From the NCBI GenBank assembly GCA_001796525.1, contig MGMT01000077.1:1-7469 (forward strand): 7,469 bases of DNA. The letters are read 5' to 3'. The notes under the pieces were generated by a model, which made no database searches, had not been told where the DNA came from, and worked only from the letters and a program-made list of their open reading frames with translations. The stretch is from Chloroflexi bacterium RBG_13_51_52. GTDB taxonomy: Bacteria; Chloroflexota; Dehalococcoidia; Dehalococcoidales; RBG-16-60-22. Positions 4,591 to 7,469 of this stretch are shown one piece after another (position 1 is the first letter of the stretch; each line of letters begins with the position of its first letter). A program made the translations under genes and the position numbers.

Positions 4591-7469
4591 ATGAAGAATG
4601 CCTACCCGGAAATGAAAGATACCAAAGACAATAACAGCCAGGAATCTTTCAAGGCTGATAACAATAATCCCAATCTCTCTTTATCCAGCAACAATGACTT
4701 CTTTCATCTCCTGGCTGAAAATGCCCGCGACCTTATTTTTCATGCCAAGGTTTCACCAACATATAGATTTGATTATGTAAGCCCATCTTCCACCTGCATC
4801 ACCGGTTACACTCCGGAGGAATTTTATGCCGACCCGCTTCTCGCTAAAAAATGCATCCTTCCGGAAGACTTTCATCTCGTATCTGACCCGTCCGGATGGG
4901 ATAATCCCGACAACATCAAACCCCTTGAAATACGCTGGAGACGTAAAGACGGGAAGATAATCTGGACGGAGCATATGATTTCTTCAACTCTTGATAAAGA
5001 AGGAAATCCTGAAAGTTTCAACATTATCGCTCGTGATATCACCGAGCGGAAGCAGGCCGAAGCAGCGCTGCTGGAAAGCCAACAATTTAACGCCAGCCTC
5101 CTGGAAAACGCGCCGCATGCCACAGTCGTAATAAATCCTGATACTTCAGTTAAATATGTCAACCCGGCCTGGGAACAGCTGAATGGCTGGACTCTGGCTG
5201 AAATAGCCGGCACTAAATCACCTTACCCATGGTGGCCGTCCCAATTTAGAGATGCTTTCGCGGCAGGCTTTAAAGAAGCTATGCAACAGGGCAGCGGTAA
5301 AGCAGAAATCGTTACTCAAAAGAAGAACGGGGAAATGTACTGGATTGACATGAATTGGGCTCCGGTGATGAATAACGGAGAGTTATTGTATCTATTGATT
5401 AATTCCGTTGATATTACCGAGCGGAAAAGGATAGAAGAAGCCTTACAGGAGTCGGAAGAAAAATTTTCCAAGGCATTCAGCTCCAGCCCGAATACAGTCT
5501 GTATCGTTACCGCCAAAGAAGGAACTTTTATTGACGTAAATGATAGTTTCTTACGTTTTACCGGGTATAGTCGAGAAGAGGCAATTGGGCATACTCCGGT
5601 TGAACTCGATCTATGGGTTAACAAAGACGACATGAAAAAGATAATGAAAGCAATGAAGGAAACAGGCAGGCTCGATAATGAAGAGGTTAAATCCCGCATG
5701 AAATCAGGAGAAATACGAACCGGCCTGTTATCTGCCGAGGCAATTGATATCGGCGGTAAAAAATGCTTGATTCTCGTGATAACCGATATCACCGAGCAAG
5801 TCAAAGTAAAGGAAGCCTTGTGGGAATCCGAAGAGAAGTTCTCTAAGGCATTTCACGGAAGTCCCGATATGATGGCTATCATCGATCTGGAGAATAACAG
5901 GTTCGTTGAAGTAAATGATAGTTATGTCCACTTTTTAGGCTATTCCCGTGATGAACTGCTGGGCCGCAGAATGGACGAATTCGATATGTGGGTGAAAATC
6001 GAAGATGCGGGGAAATTAAACCGGCTCATCAAAGAGCAGGGCAAAGTCCGTCATGAAGAATTCCAGTTCCGCACTAAATCGGGAGAGATTCGTATCTGGC
6101 TATACTCTGCGGATATTATTAGTATCGGCGGTAAGCCATGCATGCTTGCCGTAGCCACGGATATCTCTGAACGCAAGCAGGCCCAGAAAGCCCTTAGAGA
6201 ATCAGAGGAGAAGTTTTCCAAGGCTTTCCATGCCAGCCCGAGCTCCATTTCTATCAGCAGATTGGATGACGGTAAATTCATTGAAGTTAATGACACTTTC
6301 CTGCGCGACAAGGGCTATACTCGTGAAGATGTAATCGCGCGGAGTTCAAAGGATATTAGCCTCTGGGTTAATTATAAAGACCGCACGAGGCTAATGAATG
6401 CACTGAAGAAGCGGGGACAAATTTCCAACGAAGAAATACAATACCGCACGAAGTCCGGTCATATTCGCACAGGGTTAATTTCCGCGGAAATAATCAACAT
6501 CGGTAATGAACCATGCGTAATCATGATAAACACCGATATAACCCAGCAAAAGGCGGCTGAAGAGCAATTAAGATTGCTTGGTTCCGTTACACAACAGGTA
6601 TCGGATGCCACGATTATTACCGATCCTCAATTCAATATCACCTATGTGAACAAAGCAGCACAGGACCTTTTCGGTTACGACAGAAATGAATTAATGGGGA
6701 AAAACCTGGCTATTCTTAATAAAACGCAACCTTCCGAGGAAATCAAGAGGTTAATAAGAAAAACGCTAGATGCCGGGAAAGTCTATTCCTCTACTGTCGC
6801 CAAGAAACGCAAGGACGGCACCACCATCATATGCGATTGTCGTCTTTCACCTTTATACGATGAGCATGGCAATATCACCTCCATCATAGACGTCCAGCGG
6901 GATGTCACCAAACAGAAGGAAGTGGAGGCGAGACTGCAGGAACATAAAAAATTAATCGAGAGCATTCTGGCCACCACACCGGAGGGAGTCCTTGTTATCA
7001 ACGGTAAAGACCGCATATTGCTCGCCAATAACGCCCTGCACAAGATTTTCCATCTCAATAAAAGGGCGCTTAAAAACAAGTTGTTTAGCGAGATATTTCC
7101 TAAAGACCAGTTTTTCGACCTTCACAAGGCAGTAAAACGCAAAGATACTGAAAAAAATACCCTGGAATTCAGGTACCAGGTACAAAACCTCGAAAAAATT
7201 ATTTACTGCATTATCGTAAAAATGGACCGGGAACGCACACTGCTAACTTTTTCCGATGTCTCCAGAGAAAGGGAGGAAGAGGAAAAGCTTTACCTCACTG
7301 ATCGGCTGGCTTCAATCGGAGAAATGGCTGCAGGTCTGGCGCACGAATTAAATAATCCTTTAACCGGAATCCTGGCTCTATCCCAACTTCTCGCCGGCAG
7401 CAATATACAAAAAGAGTATAAAGAGGACCTGGAATGCATCAGCACCGAGGCTAAACGCGCCGCCGGTAT
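4591..7469 (+). CDS. Multi-PAS sensor histidine kinase, cut at its 3' end by the window edge
   Basis: The frame is open for 959 codons and leaves the window without a stop. Seven PAS-like domains are visible in order: about residues 36-161, 162-286, 287-411, 412-536, 537-661, 662-784 and 785-895. The first six close with the S-box-type ending, as in ARDITERKQ, SVDITERKR, TDITEQ, TDISERKQ, TDITQQ and RDVTKQK. A short charged linker (SREREEEEKL) leads to a HisKA dimerisation domain with the H-box SIGEMAAGLAHELNNPL, where H918 is the predicted phosphorylated histidine and N922-P923 follow. The HATPase domain must lie beyond 7469. No signal peptide or hydrophobic segment is seen, so the protein should be cytoplasmic and sense an internal or diffusible cue. 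The first 35 residues are polar, asparagine-rich and probably disordered. No heme or flavin ligand motif was recognised. It diverges from the Nudix operon, and any partner response regulator would be downstream of the window. Confidence 0.92.
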   Translation, partial: MKNAYPEMKDTKDNNSQESFKADNNNPNLSLSSNNDFFHLLAENARDLIFHAKVSPTYRFDYVSPSSTCITGYTPEEFYADPLLAKKCILPEDFHLVSDPSGWDNPDNIKPLEIRWRRKDGKIIWTEHMISSTLDKEGNPESFNIIARDITERKQAEAALLESQQFNASLLENAPHATVVINPDTSVKYVNPAWEQLNGWTLAEIAGTKSPYPWWPSQFRDAFAAGFKEAMQQGSGKAEIVTQKKNGEMYWIDMNWAPVMNNGELLYLLINSVDITERKRIEEALQESEEKFSKAFSSSPNTVCIVTAKEGTFIDVNDSFLRFTGYSREEAIGHTPVELDLWVNKDDMKKIMKAMKETGRLDNEEVKSRMKSGEIRTGLLSAEAIDIGGKKCLILVITDITEQVKVKEALWESEEKFSKAFHGSPDMMAIIDLENNRFVEVNDSYVHFLGYSRDELLGRRMDEFDMWVKIEDAGKLNRLIKEQGKVRHEEFQFRTKSGEIRIWLYSADIISIGGKPCMLAVATDISERKQAQKALRESEEKFSKAFHASPSSISISRLDDGKFIEVNDTFLRDKGYTREDVIARSSKDISLWVNYKDRTRLMNALKKRGQISNEEIQYRTKSGHIRTGLISAEIINIGNEPCVIMINTDITQQKAAEEQLRLLGSVTQQVSDATIITDPQFNITYVNKAAQDLFGYDRNELMGKNLAILNKTQPSEEIKRLIRKTLDAGKVYSSTVAKKRKDGTTIICDCRLSPLYDEHGNITSIIDVQRDVTKQKEVEARLQEHKKLIESILATTPEGVLVINGKDRILLANNALHKIFHLNKRALKNKLFSEIFPKDQFFDLHKAVKRKDTEKNTLEFRYQVQNLEKIIYCIIVKMDRERTLLTFSDVSREREEEEKLYLTDRLASIGEMAAGLAHELNNPLTGILALSQLLAGSNIQKEYKEDLECISTEAKRAAG
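5074..6573 (+). repeat. Four successive PAS units of exactly 375 bp (125 codons) inside the kinase gene
   Basis: Equivalent positions recur at 5074, 5449, 5824 and 6199, each 375 bp apart. The last three units all begin with ESEEKFSKAF followed by a xxSP motif, and share VND, a GY(S/T)R(E/D) element and a KSGxIR element. The first begins ESQQFNASLLENAP, a more diverged relative. Over the first 42 bases, the units at 5449 and 6199 match at 32 positions. About half the differences are in third codon positions of unchanged residues. This indicates duplication within the gene followed by a long period under selection, rather than a very recent event. Confidence 0.85.

Noticed and set aside
4753..7185. 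Several minus-strand open frames of 60-160 codons opposite the kinase
   Set aside because: They lie antisense to continuous, clearly conserved PAS and HisKA coding sequence. Their peptides are serine/leucine-rich artefacts without recognisable domains.

Overview
The window looks like a piece of an uncultured, probably anaerobic bacterial genome. Mycofactocin-type maturation, a nickel-pincer LarA-family racemase, a zinc alcohol dehydrogenase and a soluble multi-PAS histidine kinase together recall Chloroflexota (Dehalococcoidia-like) or Desulfotomaculum/Pelotomaculum-like Firmicutes. No rRNA or other phylogenetic marker is present, so this placement is a weak inference. No tRNA, rRNA, CRISPR array, insertion sequence or phage gene was seen.

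Layout. (1) Bases 1-1469, plus strand: the last codons of a gene cut by the window edge, joined by a TAATG overlap to a 478-residue membrane glycosyltransferase. That protein has a PqqD-like N-terminus and best matches MftF, which caps the redox cofactor mycofactocin with sugars. The window therefore probably catches the 3' end of a mycofactocin operon. (2) Bases 1466-4403, minus strand: a compact operon read leftward from a near-consensus promoter (TTGACA-N17-CATAAT): Nudix hydrolase, then a LarA-family nickel-pincer racemase, then a zinc-dependent alcohol dehydrogenase. The dehydrogenase runs tail-to-tail into the mftF-like gene, and the stop regions overlap by 4 bases. (3) Bases 4335-4590: an AT-rich divergent intergenic region. 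(4) Bases 4591-7469, plus strand: a long histidine kinase with seven predicted PAS domains followed by an H-box, cut by the right edge before its ATPase domain. Its coding sequence looks more AT-rich by eye than the left half.

How the genes may work together. The alcohol dehydrogenase resembles the zinc MDR nicotinoprotein type whose members re-oxidise their bound NAD(H) through mycofactocin. Its position beside mftF fits that, although it is on the opposite strand. LarA-family enzymes epimerise 2-hydroxy acids by hydride transfer using a cofactor made from nicotinic acid adenine dinucleotide, so three nicotinamide- or dinucleotide-linked activities (Nudix, LarA, ADH) share one transcript. 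The actual substrate is not visible from sequence.

The two most useful observations are these. The larA-like gene almost certainly starts at a CTG codon, 27 codons upstream of the first conventional start and 1 nt after the Nudix stop. The kinase contains a run of four PAS units spaced exactly 375 bp apart, three of which share the same opening motif.
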